Source: Clostridiales bacterium
GTDB lineage: Bacteria > Bacillota > Clostridia > Lachnospirales > JAITVM01
Direction: 5' to 3'
Length of the DNA stretch: 12,275 nucleotides
Assembly: GCA_031285815.1 (NCBI GenBank)
Contig: JAITVM010000319.1
Location: forward strand, 1-12,275
Positions within the stretch are counted from its first letter, which is position 1; each line of letters begins with the position of its first letter. The translations under genes were made by a program, and so were the position numbers. Below, one piece after another: positions 1-6,652 of the stretch. The notes beneath the pieces are model-generated. The model searched no databases. It was not told where the DNA came from and saw only the letters and a program-made list of their open reading frames with translations.

Positions 1-414
1 ATCGCCGCCGCGCAAACCGCAGATGAGTTGAAAACAGTTCTGCTGCATATGATTGGGCAGGCAGAAAAGTTGATTGCAGCACAAAGCCGCCCTAAAAACC
101 CACTTGTCAAAAAAGCGGTGGCGCACATTCGCCTGCATTATACATCAGACATCACGCTGGAATCAATTGCGGCGGGCATTCCGGTCAACCCGTCGCATTT
201 GAGCCGGATTTTCAAAAAAGAAACTGGCGAAGCGATTACGGAATACATCAATAAATTCCGTGTTGAAAAGGCTAAAGAACTGCTATTAACATCTGAAATT
301 TTGGTTTACGAAGCCGCGAGTACCGTCGGGTTTAAAGATTCCACGTATTTTTCGCAGGTTTTCAAAAAATACACAGGCATGAGCCCGAAGGATTTTAAAA
401 GCGCAAGGCCGTGA
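1..414 (+). CDS. AraC-type HTH regulator, C-terminal part (5' truncated)
   Basis: The frame is open from the first base, so the N-terminus lies outside the window; the TTG at 28 is internal, not a start. The visible 137 residues are a linker followed by about 100 residues forming a complete AraC/XylS DNA-binding domain with two helix-turn-helix units. Typical family blocks are visible: a 'VNPSHLSRIFKKETG' type first recognition helix, 'FRVEKAKELL' linking helix, and 'VGFKDSTYFSQVFKKYTGMSPKDF' split around the second helix (first and last parts of the standard signature). The missing part could be a response-regulator receiver domain (YesN type) or a sugar-sensing domain; this cannot be told here. 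Arginine is mostly CGN in this fragment, whereas AGG is frequent in the genes further right, a slight difference in codon use. It converges on the minus-strand VOC gene, with a shared terminator between them. Confidence 0.88.
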   Translation: MAAAQTADELKTVLLHMIGQAEKLIAAQSRPKNPLVKKAVAHIRLHYTSDITLESIAAGIPVNPSHLSRIFKKETGEAITEYINKFRVEKAKELLLTSEILVYEAASTVGFKDSTYFSQVFKKYTGMSPKDFKSARP

Positions 415-482
415 TTACTAAACGCAGCAGAGGGGGCCCGTGACTGGCAGCCATGATATTCGCCCCCCCCCTTGTCTCCATT

Positions 483-524
483 AAAAAAACCGCTTAAAAT
501 TAATATTTTTTGCGGCTTTTTTTT
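483..524. terminator. Bidirectional rho-independent terminator
   Basis: An A7 tract (483-489) and CCGC (490-493) are mirrored by GCGG (512-515) and a T8 tract (517-524). Additional A/T pairing is possible inside the loop. The stem is followed by a T run on either strand, so it can end both the regulator transcript coming from the left and the VOC transcript coming from the right. A further G5/C9 inverted repeat (432-436 and 462-471) lies just after the regulator stop. Confidence 0.65.
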
Positions 525-572
525 ATTCGGTTTTTGATTAGGTTCCTATCCAAGGCCCCGGTTTATTAAACA

Positions 573-932
573 TCACAGTTTTTTATACTCTATCAATTCA
601 ACTTCTTCCCCGTTAGGCCCATCTAGGAAGCATAATGTGGTAGTGGGCACCGGTGAAAATTCATTTTTTATATTGTATCCATTGGATGCCAACCGTTCTT
701 TTATAGTTGCTAGGCTATCTACCTCAAAACCTATGCTGAAGCCGGAATAAGAAATATTTGTATCAGAGGGGACAAGTTCTAATTGTGCCTCGTCAGCTTT
801 GCCAAAGAACACCATCTCACTATCCGGGCCAGCCGGCTGCCTACGGACAATAGGTATTTCCAGTAAGTTGTTGTAAAATGTTATTGATTTTTGCATGTCC
901 TTAACATGCAGGGTAACAAGTGCAAACTTCAT
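573..932 (-). CDS. VOC (glyoxalase/bleomycin resistance/dioxygenase) family protein
   Basis: A 119-aa single-domain protein of the vicinal oxygen chelate superfamily. It starts with the usual first beta strand and helix ('FALVTLHVKDMQKSITFYNNLL'-like; this covers residues 3-24) and ends with the 'DGPNGEEVELIEY' strand typical of lactoylglutathione-lyase-like proteins. Paired beta-alpha-beta modules and metal-ligand positions (His9 early, Glu near the C-terminal end) fit a small metalloenzyme or binding protein. The substrate cannot be deduced; these proteins range from glyoxalase I to fosfomycin or bleomycin resistance and many are uncharacterised. The ATG at 930-932 is preceded by AAAGGATG with 8 nt spacing, and a good sigma-A type promoter lies about 50 nt upstream, so the gene is probably monocistronic. 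It converges on the AraC-type regulator. Confidence 0.85.
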   Translation of the reverse strand: MKFALVTLHVKDMQKSITFYNNLLEIPIVRRQPAGPDSEMVFFGKADEAQLELVPSDTNISYSGFSIGFEVDSLATIKERLASNGYNIKNEFSPVPTTTLCFLDGPNGEEVELIEYKKL

Positions 933-980
933 ATTAATATCATCCTTTCATTAATCCATCCGTACCCTTTCCTACATATT

Positions 981-1009
981 ATTATATGGCTAGTTTCAAG
1001 AGAAGGCAA
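981..1009 (-). promoter_or_regulatory. Sigma-A type promoter for the VOC gene
   Basis: On the minus strand TTGCCT (1009-1004) and a perfect TATAAT (986-981) are separated by exactly 17 nt. The expected start near 974 gives a leader of about 40 nt with the AAAGGATG ribosome binding site before the ATG at 932. The position argues against any real gene covering 929-1135. Confidence 0.65.
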
Positions 1010-1363
1010 GATAGTGGGCTTATCAAATTTTTGCCCCAAACCAGCAACAGGCCCAAGTACCGCCCGCCTATAATAATTATTTGCCACCTGCGCCATAGAG
1101 CAAAACTCCACAATAATACTTTGCATACCACACACACCTATAGCTTAAGGCTACATTTTTTATAAAAAGGGCTATATTTTACAACGGGGTTTTATATTAA
1201 TTTTAATTTAGTTGAATAAAAAACTAAATTTACCAATATAATCTTAACAAGGGGACTTGTTCCGCCGAAAATGCGTTTAAGCGCCCGCTTTTTTTGCTTG
1301 CAAAAACATTAAGCCGGGCTGGGGCTGCTATATTTATAGAAAGGTTAGTATAAGGAGGAGCGT
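1010..1363. other. Intergenic region between divergent VOC and M23 genes
   Basis: No convincing gene is visible. It holds a 9-bp perfect inverted repeat (1205-1213/1222-1230), a TATAAT box at 1237-1242, a near-perfect palindrome GCGTTTAAGCGC (1273-1284) closely followed by a T7 run (1289-1295), and the ribosome binding site AAGGAGG of the next gene. The T run after AAGC-GCCC-GCTT (1279-1290) could be a weak attenuator for a transcript starting near 1249, but the stem is short and this is speculative. Confidence 0.5.
1205..1230. repeat. Perfect 9-bp inverted repeat beside a promoter-like sequence
   Basis: AATTTAGTT (1205-1213) is mirrored exactly by AACTAAATT (1222-1230) with an 8-nt spacer. 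It overlaps TTGAAT (1212-1217), a possible -35 box lying 19 nt before TATAAT (1237-1242). It could be an operator for the M23/M50 unit. The AT-rich context makes chance occurrence quite possible, and the 19-nt spacing is not ideal. Confidence 0.4.
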
Positions 1364-1759
1364 ATGCAAAAAAGAAACTATAAAAAACAAGAGGGAAAAA
1401 CGTATAAAGATTCGATGTTTAACCAGGCAATAGCGTCGGCTATTGTAATCGCCGCGGTAATACTTTTAAACTTAATAGACACTAAAGGGGGCATGCAGAT
1501 TAAAGATAGGGTAAGGGCGGCAATAAATAAAAACATGAGCCTTGACGATTTTAAAAAATCCACGGTTTATGTAACCGATTATGTAACGGAAAAAATTATG
1601 TCCTTTAAAAACCCGGGCACGGATGGGGCCGAACAAAGGTTAGCCCCTGATACCCCCCAGGGCGGGGCCGGCCAGCCGGATAGGGTTGACCAAAGTGTTT
1701 TGGAAAACCTTTTGCAACAGGAGGACAGTGATAAAAAAAAGCAATTAGTTCCGGAATAG
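1364..1759 (+). CDS. SpoIVFA-like membrane anchor, zero-frame product of the frameshifted M23 gene
   Basis: The ATG follows AGGAGG with 5 nt spacing, an excellent start. The 131-aa zero-frame product has a basic N-terminal tail (residues 1-16), one transmembrane segment (about 20-38, 'NQAIASAIVIAAVILLNLI'), then an extracytoplasmic linker rich in Gly, Pro, Gln and charged residues, ending at TAG 1757-1759. By itself it has no enzymatic domain. The next frame (-1) carries an M23/LytM domain that starts without any convincing start codon, and the two frames overlap only at about 1735-1756. Read through a -1 shift at A AAA AAG (1735-1741), the gene encodes one 290-aa protein with the layout of SpoIVFA (264 aa in Bacillus subtilis from memory): cytoplasmic tail, one membrane span, LytM domain. 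Alternatives are a homopolymer sequencing error, a real disabling mutation, or transcriptional slippage on the A8 run. Confidence 0.8.
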   Translation: MQKRNYKKQEGKTYKDSMFNQAIASAIVIAAVILLNLIDTKGGMQIKDRVRAAINKNMSLDDFKKSTVYVTDYVTEKIMSFKNPGTDGAEQRLAPDTPQGGAGQPDRVDQSVLENLLQQEDSDKKKQLVPE

Positions 1760-1778
1760 ATTTTTTTTCCGGGACTGA
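1719..1778 (+). promoter_or_regulatory. Candidate programmed -1 ribosomal frameshift signal (dnaX-like)
   Basis: Three elements are seen in order: AGGAGG (1719-1724); 10 nt later the heptamer A AAA AAG (1735-1741), in phase with the upstream frame (codons AAA 1736 and AAG 1739); and, 3 nt after it, an inverted repeat pairing 1745-1754 with 1769-1778. That stem has 10 pairs including two G-U wobbles and a 14-nt T-rich loop. In Escherichia coli dnaX the same heptamer, an SD-like element about 10 nt upstream and a downstream stem-loop drive efficient -1 shifting. The zero-frame TAG (1757-1759) lies in the loop. The upstream TAA in the -1 frame at 1732-1734 confines any shift to this overlap. Activity is inferred, not shown. 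Confidence 0.6.
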
Positions 1779-2235
1779 AATAATTAAAAAAGAAGCATGG
1801 CTTAACCCGTTAAGCGGAGTGATAACATCAAGCTTTGGCGAACGGGTTAACCCTGTTTTAAATAAATGGGAATTTCATGATGGGATAGATATTGCTGCAA
1901 ATATTGGCACAGAGGCTGTGGCAATGCTGTCGGGGGTAGTGGCGGAGGTTGGCACATCGCCTACGTTTGGGAACTATTTAAAATATGAAGCGCAAAAACA
2001 AGGCATTGCCATTATGTATGCACATTTACAAAAGGTACAGGTAAAGGAAGGCGAAGAAATTAAACAAGGCGGCGTGGTCGCCCTTACCGGGGATACAGGT
2101 TTATCAACAGGCCCGCATTTACATGTCAGCATTTGGGAAGGCGGCACACTCAGCGACCCTATGGATGCCATCGATTTGCCGTATTCTAACGATGTAGTAA
2201 AAGAGTATGCATCTAGGGGTGAAGGTATAGAATGA
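1741..2235 (+). CDS. M23/LytM peptidase domain, -1 frame part of the SpoIVFA-like gene
   Basis: This frame continues the anchor protein after a -1 shift (join of 1364-1741 and 1741-2235, 290 aa). The M23 domain occupies about residues 150-275 of the fusion. All metallopeptidase positions are present: H172 and D176 in HDGID, H221 in YAHL, and H252/H254 in HLH of GPHLHVSIW. The zinc ligands should be H172, D176 and H254, so an active lysostaphin-type endopeptidase is possible. A GTG at 1819 could be taken as a start, but it has no ribosome binding site and would omit the segment before the domain (ending AWLNPLSG, coded just before it), which is clearly in the same frame and family-like. The stop overlaps the M50 gene start as ATGA (2232-2235), so translation of the two is probably coupled. 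Confidence 0.8.
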   Translation, partial: AISSGIDFFSGTEIIKKEAWLNPLSGVITSSFGERVNPVLNKWEFHDGIDIAANIGTEAVAMLSGVVAEVGTSPTFGNYLKYEAQKQGIAIMYAHLQKVQVKEGEEIKQGGVVALTGDTGLSTGPHLHVSIWEGGTLSDPMDAIDLPYSNDVVKEYASRGEGIE

Positions 2236-3056
2236 GGAAATTCTTAGCTTGGGTTGTTTTTTTTGCCGCAATATATTATTTGGGCTTAATGGAAATGTTT
2301 GCAGTTTTGTTTTTGGTAGTGAGCCTGCACGAAATGGCGCATGTTTTCGCCGCTTTATTATATGGCTTGAGGCTTGAAAAAATCGGCTTAATGCCTATAG
2401 GCCAGTTTGCGGTTATAAAAAACCTTGAGCTCCTGCCGGGCAATAAAAGGGCTTTGGTTGTGTTGGCAGGCCCATTGTGCAACATTATACTGGGGCTGTT
2501 TTTTTATATTTTTTTTGAGGGCAAATTTGAGTTGTTCATGCAATATAATTTCGTAATCGCTTTTTTTAATTTGCTGCCTTCGGTACCATTAGACGGGGGG
2601 AAATTGTTTCAGATATATTTTGGGAATAAAATTGGGGTATTGCGGGCGAATAAGCTCCTGATAAAAATTAGCCGCGTAATCAGCATAATAATAATAATTT
2701 TAGGCGTAATACAATGCATTTTATTCAAATATAATATTTCGCTTATTTTGGTTGGGGCATACATATATAATATTTTAGAGCGCGAGAATTTTAATATGGC
2801 TACAGTGTTTTATAAGGTTTTGCTTAATAAGCACAATAACTATAAAAAACGGATAATACCCATAGAACATATTTTGCTGCCTAAGGATACAAAAATAAAA
2901 ACTATTTTAAATAAGCTTTGCTGGGATAAATATTTTGTCTTTAACATAATGGTTGATGAAAAAATCCACAAGCTGTCAGAGCATGATTTTTCCAGGTATG
3001 TATTTAATGTTGGGATACACGGGGATATGTATGATATTATAAATTCCTATTACTAA
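2232..3056 (+). CDS. M50 family intramembrane metalloprotease, SpoIVFB-like
   Basis: A 274-aa polytopic membrane protein of the site-2 protease family. The zinc motif HEMAH is at residues 33-37 inside the second hydrophobic segment, AGPLCN (79-84) marks the next, and NLLPSVPLDGG (113-123) provides the third ligand, Asp121. Further hydrophobic stretches lie at about 144-165 and 170-182. The last 70 residues are soluble and occupy the position of the C-terminal CBS domain of SpoIVFB. In Bacillus SpoIVFB cleaves pro-sigma-K in the mother cell and is held inactive by a complex including SpoIVFA. The SpoIVFA-like gene immediately upstream, sharing an ATGA overlap, supports the same kind of pairing. 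Whether this organism sporulates cannot be read here. No independent ribosome binding site is obvious, so expression likely depends on ribosomes finishing the M23 frame. Confidence 0.88.
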   Translation: MRKFLAWVVFFAAIYYLGLMEMFAVLFLVVSLHEMAHVFAALLYGLRLEKIGLMPIGQFAVIKNLELLPGNKRALVVLAGPLCNIILGLFFYIFFEGKFELFMQYNFVIAFFNLLPSVPLDGGKLFQIYFGNKIGVLRANKLLIKISRVISIIIIILGVIQCILFKYNISLILVGAYIYNILERENFNMATVFYKVLLNKHNNYKKRIIPIEHILLPKDTKIKTILNKLCWDKYFVFNIMVDEKIHKLSEHDFSRYVFNVGIHGDMYDIINSYY

Positions 3057-3064
3057 AATTAATT

Positions 3065-3084
3065 GGGGCGGAAGCCCTTTTTTT
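3065..3084 (+). terminator. Short rho-independent terminator after the M50 gene
   Basis: GGGC (3066-3069), a GGAA tetraloop and GCCC (3074-3077) form a compact stem, extended by a G-U pair, and followed by T7 (3078-3084). It lies 9 nt after the M50 stop codon and separates this unit from arcC. Confidence 0.6.
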
Positions 3085-3174
3085 ATTGTGGCTAACCCGG
3101 GGCCTAAAAAATTATGGACGCCTGATTTTTTTTTTGGTATAGTATTAAAAAAATAATTGAAGGGGCAATTATAA

Positions 3175-4107
3175 ATGGGCAAAAAGATTGTTATAGCATT
3201 AGGCGGGAATGCGCTGGGCAATAATTTAAAGGAACAGATGGAAGCGGTTAAGGTAACGGCGTCGGCAATAGTTGATATGGTTGCAGAAGGGCATCAGGTA
3301 GTTGTTGCGCATGGCAACGGGCCTCAGGTTGGCATGCTTAAAATTGCTATGGACGAAGCCTCTAAATCTGAAGCGAAGACAGAGGCCATGCCCCTATCGG
3401 TTTGTGTAGCGATGAGCCAGGCTTATATCGGCAATGATTTACAGAACGCTTTGCGTACAGAATTATTGAACAGGGGGTTTAATACGCCAGTTGCAACTAT
3501 TGTGACCCAAACAGTTGTGAGTAAGGATGACCCTGCGTTTCAAAACCCAACAAAGCCTATCGGCAGCTTCTACAGTAAACAAGAGGCTGAACAAATGGCT
3601 GCCAAAGGCGAAAACATGGTTGAGGATTCAGGCAGGGGCTGGAGGAAAGTGGTCGCTTCACCAAAACCTATTGATATTATAGAAAAAGAGGTTGTCAAAA
3701 CAATGATGGAAGCCGGCCAGATTGCAATTTCGGTAGGCGGCGGCGGTATACCGGTTATAGCTGAAGGCAGCTCATTAATAGGCGCGCCGGCGGTTGTTGA
3801 TAAAGATTTTGCTTCTGCGCTCCTGGCTAAAGAAATTGGCGCTGATACATTAATTATTTTAACGGCGGTTGAAAAGGTTGCAATTAATTTTGGCAAGCCA
3901 AACGAAGAATGGCTGGACGAAATTACAATTGCAGATGCGCAGAAATATATAGAAGAAGGGCATTTTGCACCGGGGTCTATGCTGCCAAAAGTTATGGCGG
4001 CAATGGGCTTTGTTTCAACGGGGGGCGATAAGGTGGCTTTGATTACGCTTTTAGGAAAAGCTAAGGAAGGTATTTCCGGCAAAACCGGGACCAGGATAGT
4101 TAAATAA
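3175..4107 (+). CDS. arcC: Carbamate kinase
   Basis: A full-length (310 aa) member of the amino acid kinase family that makes ATP from carbamoyl phosphate and ADP in the cytoplasm, normally the last step of arginine deiminase, agmatine or allantoin/purine catabolism. Visible motifs are the phosphate-binding KKIVIALGGNAL at 3-14, HGNGPQVG at 46-53, GGGGIPV at 188-194 and the C-terminal FAPGSMLPKV block, all standard for ArcC. The ATG follows AGGGG with 9 nt spacing. Upstream there is a TATAGT (3138-3143) but only a poor -35, so its promoter is uncertain. No arginine deiminase or ornithine carbamoyltransferase gene is adjacent. The next genes are an Nfn-like oxidoreductase and ridA, so the source of carbamoyl phosphate lies elsewhere in the genome. 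Confidence 0.95.
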   Translation: MGKKIVIALGGNALGNNLKEQMEAVKVTASAIVDMVAEGHQVVVAHGNGPQVGMLKIAMDEASKSEAKTEAMPLSVCVAMSQAYIGNDLQNALRTELLNRGFNTPVATIVTQTVVSKDDPAFQNPTKPIGSFYSKQEAEQMAAKGENMVEDSGRGWRKVVASPKPIDIIEKEVVKTMMEAGQIAISVGGGGIPVIAEGSSLIGAPAVVDKDFASALLAKEIGADTLIILTAVEKVAINFGKPNEEWLDEITIADAQKYIEEGHFAPGSMLPKVMAAMGFVSTGGDKVALITLLGKAKEGISGKTGTRIVK

Positions 4108-4119
4108 GCTAAAAGGCCC

Positions 4120-4148
4120 TTGAAACAAACAAAAAAAACCATTATATT
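4120..4148 (+). promoter_or_regulatory. Sigma-A type promoter before the Nfn fusion gene
   Basis: TTGAAA (4120-4125) and TATATT (4143-4148) are separated by 17 nt, directly after the arcC stop. The expected start near 4155 gives a leader of roughly 30 nt. No terminator is seen after arcC, so arcC readthrough is also possible. Confidence 0.55.
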
Positions 4149-4180
4149 ATTAGGTATATTGGCATAATATTTAATGCGAG

Positions 4181-6484
4181 GTGGACGAACTGTTTAAGAT
4201 AATAAAAAAAATACAATTAACAGGCGATATTTTTTGGATGGATGTATTAGCGCCCCGGGTTGCCCGGTCAGCATTGCCCGGCCAATTTATTATTTTGAAG
4301 GCGGACAAGGCGGCGGAGAGGATACCGCTTACGATATCCGGCTATGACCGGGGGGAAGGCGTTGTATCTATAGTTATACAAGTGGTTGGCAAAAGCACAA
4401 AAAAGATTGTTGAATTTGAAGAAGGCAGTTATTTTGAAAGCTTCGTTGGGCCTTTAGGCAAAGCGTCAGAATTAATAGGCGAAGATATTGAAAGCCTTAA
4501 ACAAAAAAAGATATTATTTGTTGCCGGTGGCTTGGGCAGTGCGCCTGTTTACCCACAGGTTAAATATCTGTATGGTATGGGCATAGATGTGGATGTAATT
4601 ATGGGCTTTAGGAATAAAAACCTAGTTATCCTTGAAGAGGAAATGAAGCTTGTGGCGAAAAATGTATATACATGTACAGACGACGGGAGCTATGGCTTTA
4701 GTGGCAACGTTACAATGCTTTTAAATGACCTGGTTTTAAACCAAGGCATTAAGTATGATTTAGTTATTGCGGTTGGCCCGGTTGTTATGATGAAATTTAC
4801 TTGCCTGGCTACAAAAAGCCTCGGCATTAAAACAATAGTTTCCATGAACCCGATTATGGTTGATGGGACCGGTATGTGCGGGGCATGTAGGCTGACCGTG
4901 GGCGGCAAAGTAAAATTTGCATGCGTTGACGGGCCGGAATTTGATGGCCATTTAATAGATTTTGATGAAGCTATGCGCCGCTTAAGGCTGTATGAAACCC
5001 AAGAAGGGCGCGGTATCCTGGAAAAATCGGAACCGGGGCAAGAGCATGCGCCTAATTGTGTTTGCGCACAGGCTGATGAATTGTTTAACACGCTGGAAGG
5101 CCACGACAGAAAAAAACGGGTCCCAATGCGGGAACAGGGGCCTAAAGAGCGGGCGGCCAATTTTAATGAAGTTAATTTTGGGTATTCGCTTGAAGAAGCG
5201 AAACTTGAAGCAGATAGGTGCTTAAATTGCAAAAAACCGAAATGTGTGGAAAAATGCCCGGTTATGATTAATATACCTGCATTTATTTCTGAAATTAAAA
5301 ACGGCGCTATTGATAAAGCGCTTAGCATAGTTTCAGACGCGACAAGCCTGCCGGCTATTTGCGGGCGCGTTTGCCCGCAGGAGGCCCAGTGTGAAGGTGC
5401 GTGCATAGTGGGCATTAAAAACGAGCCGGTAGCAATCGGCAGGCTTGAACGGTATTTAGGCGATTATGCTATAAAGGGGGGCATAAGCCCTTCTAACGAA
5501 GCTAAGCCGAATGGCAAAAAAGTAGCAATAGTCGGCTCGGGCCCGGCTGGGCTTGCTTGCGCCGGGGATTTAGCGAAAATGGGCTATAAAGTAAAAATAT
5601 TTGAAGCCCTGCATGAACCGGGCGGGGTTTTGACATATGGCATCCCGGAGTTTAGGCTGCCAAAAATGGGCGTTGTGGCTAAAGAAATAGAAAACGTAAA
5701 AAAATTAGGCGTTGAGATAGAGTGCAATGTTATCATTGGCAAAACTACAACTATAGATAGCCTTATGGAAAAGGAAGGCTATGAAGCAGTGTTTATTGCA
5801 TCAGGGGCGGGGCTGCCAAAATTTATGGGCATACCCGGCGAAAATGCTAACGGCGTGTTTTCTGCAAATGAATATTTAACACGCTCGAATTTGATGAAAG
5901 CATTCCGCGGCGATTATGAAACCCCGATAATTATTGGCAAAAAAGTTGCGGTTGTAGGCGGCGGCAATGTGGCAATGGATGCGGCGCGTACTGCTTTAAG
6001 GCTGGGTTCCGAAGTCCATATAGTGTATAGGCGCGGCGAAAGCGAATTGCCTGCCAGGCTGGAAGAGGTGCACCACGCAAAGGAAGAGGGCATAATTTTC
6101 AATTTGCTTACTAACCCCGTTGAAATTTTGGCCGATGAAAATGGCTGGGTTAAAGGCATGGCGTGTGTGGAAATGGAGCTTGGCGCACCCGATGCTTCGG
6201 GAAGGCGCCGGCCAGTAGTAAAAGAAGGCAGCGGGTTTTTTATGGAAGCTGATATGGTCCTAATGTCTTTGGGCACTTCGCCAAACCCATTAATCGCATC
6301 GGCTACAAATGGTTTGGAAGTTGATAAATATGGCTGCATCGTTATTGACGGTAACTGTATGACCAGCAAAAAAGGCGTCTTTGCCGGCGGCGATACTGTA
6401 TCGGGCGCGGCTACGGTTATTTTGGCCATGGGTGCCGGCCGCGAAGCCGCAAAAGGCATTGATAATTATTTGAATGTTTTATAA
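4181..6484 (+). CDS. Fused NfnA-NfnB / sulfide dehydrogenase-type oxidoreductase (annotated elsewhere as DHODH B NAD-binding subunit/GltA fusion)
   Basis: A 767-aa two-part flavoprotein. Residues 1 to about 280 are the ferredoxin-NADP reductase-like subunit (NfnA/SudB): PGQFI flavin region, a GGLGSAP nucleotide loop, and the 2Fe-2S cysteines C233, C236 and C248. Residues about 300-767 match NfnB/GltA: 4Fe-4S cysteines beginning CLNCKKPKC (347-355) and C359, a second cluster near 'CGRVCPQEAQCEGAC', FAD motif GSGPAG (452-457), NADPH motif GGGNVA (593-598) and a C-terminal AGGD FAD motif. Nfn enzymes couple NADH, ferredoxin and NADPH pools by flavin-based bifurcation; related proteins act as sulfide dehydrogenase or ferredoxin:NADP reductase. 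Which reaction applies here is inferred. The GTG at 4181 lacks a clear ribosome binding site; the family N-terminus (MFKI-like) aligns with the CTG at 4190, which has GAGGTGG 5 nt before it, so the true start may be CTG. Confidence 0.9.
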   Translation: MDELFKIIKKIQLTGDIFWMDVLAPRVARSALPGQFIILKADKAAERIPLTISGYDRGEGVVSIVIQVVGKSTKKIVEFEEGSYFESFVGPLGKASELIGEDIESLKQKKILFVAGGLGSAPVYPQVKYLYGMGIDVDVIMGFRNKNLVILEEEMKLVAKNVYTCTDDGSYGFSGNVTMLLNDLVLNQGIKYDLVIAVGPVVMMKFTCLATKSLGIKTIVSMNPIMVDGTGMCGACRLTVGGKVKFACVDGPEFDGHLIDFDEAMRRLRLYETQEGRGILEKSEPGQEHAPNCVCAQADELFNTLEGHDRKKRVPMREQGPKERAANFNEVNFGYSLEEAKLEADRCLNCKKPKCVEKCPVMINIPAFISEIKNGAIDKALSIVSDATSLPAICGRVCPQEAQCEGACIVGIKNEPVAIGRLERYLGDYAIKGGISPSNEAKPNGKKVAIVGSGPAGLACAGDLAKMGYKVKIFEALHEPGGVLTYGIPEFRLPKMGVVAKEIENVKKLGVEIECNVIIGKTTTIDSLMEKEGYEAVFIASGAGLPKFMGIPGENANGVFSANEYLTRSNLMKAFRGDYETPIIIGKKVAVVGGGNVAMDAARTALRLGSEVHIVYRRGESELPARLEEVHHAKEEGIIFNLLTNPVEILADENGWVKGMACVEMELGAPDASGRRRPVVKEGSGFFMEADMVLMSLGTSPNPLIASATNGLEVDKYGCIVIDGNCMTSKKGVFAGGDTVSGAATVILAMGAGREAAKGIDNYLNVL

Positions 6485-6534
6485 TATTTGCCTGTGCACT
6501 GGCGGCATACTTGGCGAAGAAAATAGTTAAGGCC

Positions 6535-6563
6535 TTGTGTTCTGAAAAACCGTCAATTATAAT
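6535..6563 (+). promoter_or_regulatory. Sigma-A type promoter before ridA
   Basis: TTGTGT (6535-6540) and a perfect TATAAT (6558-6563) have a 17-nt spacer. The transcript would begin near 6570, leaving an 80-nt leader containing two overlapping hairpins. A weak ORF across 6511-6720 overlaps this promoter and is not believed. Confidence 0.5.
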
Positions 6564-6608
6564 TCATCCTAAGCGGTACGCTATGGAAAAGAGATTTAGT
6601 TATGGTTT

Positions 6609-6630
6609 GCCCTATTATGGGCATATGCCC
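6609..6630 (+). repeat. Overlapping alternative hairpins in the ridA leader
   Basis: GGGC at 6619-6622 can pair with GCCC at 6609-6612 (loop TATTAT), or the perfect 12-bp palindrome GGGCATATGCCC (6619-6630) can form. The two are mutually exclusive in RNA and sit just 8 nt before the GGAGG ribosome binding site (6639-6643). As DNA, the palindrome could equally be an operator. Confidence 0.35.
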
Positions 6631-6652
6631 AAAAAACTGGAGGTTATTTTAA

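Noticed and set aside
929..1135. Minus-strand 68-codon frame upstream of and overlapping the VOC gene by ATGA
   Set aside because: It contains the VOC promoter (981-1009), starts at GTG without a clear ribosome binding site, and resembles no known family.
1728..1745. Start of the M23 protein at GTG 1728 after AGGAGG
   Set aside because: Spacing is only 3 nt, and this frame (GTG ATA AAA AAA AGC AAT) hits TAG after six codons. It would work only if one A were missing from the A8 run.
1819..2235. Independent M23 gene starting at GTG 1819
   Set aside because: No ribosome binding site precedes 1819, and family-like sequence in the same frame extends upstream to the A8 run, so fusion with the anchor frame is the better model.
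4690..5415. Long minus-strand frame opposite the Nfn fusion
   Set aside because: A shadow of a well-supported gene with conserved cysteine and nucleotide-binding motifs; it has no motifs of its own.
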